Assembly: GCA_003640385.1 (NCBI GenBank)
Contig: RCAB01000036.1
Coordinates: forward strand, 186,001-250,000
Direction of reading: 5' to 3'
DNA from: Setaria digitata
Lineage: Eukaryota; Nematoda; Chromadorea; Rhabditida; Setariidae
DNA length: 64,000 nucleotides
Position 1 is the first letter of the stretch, and every line of letters starts with the position of its first letter. Positions 63,119 through 64,000 of this stretch are shown in pieces. Below the pieces are notes generated by a model. The model saw only the letters and a list, made by a program, of their open reading frames with translations. It had not been told where the DNA came from and did no database searches. Both the position numbers and the translations under genes were made by a program.

Positions 63119-64000
63119 CGTGAGACTTAAAAATGCCTTTTCAGAATTTGAATCTTTTTTTTTGCAAACCTTGACAGAGAAGTCATAAGCCCCAGAAACA
63201 ATACGTGCACCATCAAATTGCACACAACGTACAGCTGCTATATGGCCTTGCAAAATACGTATGCATGCGCCATCTCTGATATTCCATAAACGTATCGAGG
63301 TATCTCGAGAACCAGTTACAAGTCTTAAAACAATAAATAATAAAGCATTTTAAATAACATAGTTTTGAAGACAGAGGTAAAATGAAAAACTCATATTATC
63401 TTGAAGATAAATTACATATGTTTTTAAAAATAATTTCAGTACAAAGCAAGAGTATTTAAAAAACTGAATATAAAAAACCTACACGTCTTCTTTAAGCGTC
63501 ATACAGCGAACTGTACTCGTATGACCCTGTAAACAGTGTAAACACCGCCCAGTTTCAACACACCAAATACGCACCGTCCGATCAGTGGAACCACTTGTCA
63601 CAATTTTGCCATCTTCTGACATCTGCGACGACCAAACACCACCAGTATGACCCGTCAAAGTTTGTAAACACTGAAATCAAAAAACCCAACACCATATGAT
63701 TCTACCATCAGTTTACGAAATTAGCACTCGAAATACTAGGTTTTCGCAAGATTCTATTCTACACTTCTCTGCAAATGAAGTTTAAAAATAATGGATGATA
63801 CTATTACGCTTGCAATCTAAAAGACGAGAACAAAAAACCGTACTCGTAACGACTTCTAGAACCTACTGTAAAAGGATCACTTTTGACCTTTTCAACAATT
63901 TCATGAGAAATCCATCAAATTGGACAACTTACTACTGCTTTGCTTGCTGACCATATTTTTAGCGTATTATCATCTGAACCAGTTACAATCAAATCACCAT
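61461..64000 (-). CDS. sel-10: FBXW7/SEL-10 F-box WD40 protein, C-terminal part
   Basis: Substrate receptor of an SCF ubiquitin ligase; SEL-10/FBXW7 recognises phosphodegrons in proteins such as Notch and cyclin E. Exons seen: 64000-63933 (runs off the edge), 63670-63483, 63323-63170, 62782-62711, 62488-62315, 62000-61817 and 61624-61461, all in phase. They encode the WD40 propeller: [101 protein letters not shown]. The C-terminus [11 protein letters not shown] then [20 protein letters not shown] matches human FBXW7 closely. Arginines typical of the phosphodegron pocket appear in the GSRD and TDR segments. The F-box lies outside the window. Normal intron sizes; one intron holds a 29-base poly-A. 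Confidence 0.95.
63090..63118. repeat. 29-base poly-A tract in a SEL-10 intron
   Basis: Uninterrupted A run in the intron between 62783 and 63169. On the gene's own strand it is poly-T, 51 bases downstream of the donor, so it is not a retroposed tail in the sense direction. Confidence 0.9.

Overview
This window looks like AT-rich nuclear DNA from a nematode, most likely a filarial or other spirurid worm. The genus is an inference. The evidence is short introns with TTTCAG or TTTTAG acceptors, acceptor-like AG sites within about 30 bases of nearly every start codon (as expected for spliced-leader trans-splicing), and nematode-type gene families. Genes are split into many small exons, so I rebuilt each model from homology, splice signals and reading phase.

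Layout: (1) 1-1994, minus, 5' part of a diverged GTP-type PEP carboxykinase, cut by the window edge. (2) 2396-7230, two convergent tau-tubulin-kinase-like (CK1 group) kinases. (3) 8446-12152, minus, a four-repeat annexin whose calcium loops look lost. (4) 13261-16793, minus, a major facilitator transporter. (5) 17889-20387, minus, an unrecognised multi-pass membrane protein, provisional. (6) 20588-26043, minus, a Myt1/WEE-1.3 kinase. (7) 26.1-45.5 kb, a long gene-poor stretch holding a few exon candidates, repeats and an assembly ambiguity. (8) 45521-48681, plus, CDC25 phosphatase A. (9) 50529-54570, minus, an undescribed coiled-coil protein with a KEN box. (10) 55867-59639, minus, CDC25 phosphatase B. 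(11) 61461 to the right edge, minus, the WD40 part of an FBXW7/SEL-10 F-box protein.

The striking feature is a cell-cycle neighbourhood. Within about 40 kb lie the kinase family that inhibits CDK1 (Myt1), two phosphatases that reverse it (CDC25), an FBXW7-type ubiquitin-ligase receptor, and a new protein with a likely APC/C degron placed between the two CDC25 copies. The CDC25 copies keep identical lengths for two catalytic exons, so they are paralogues.

Other points: the PEPCK has lost two active-site residues; three introns in two genes use GC-AG borders; the Myt1 kinase has DFS in place of DFG. No tRNA, rRNA, CRISPR array or intact mobile element was recognised.
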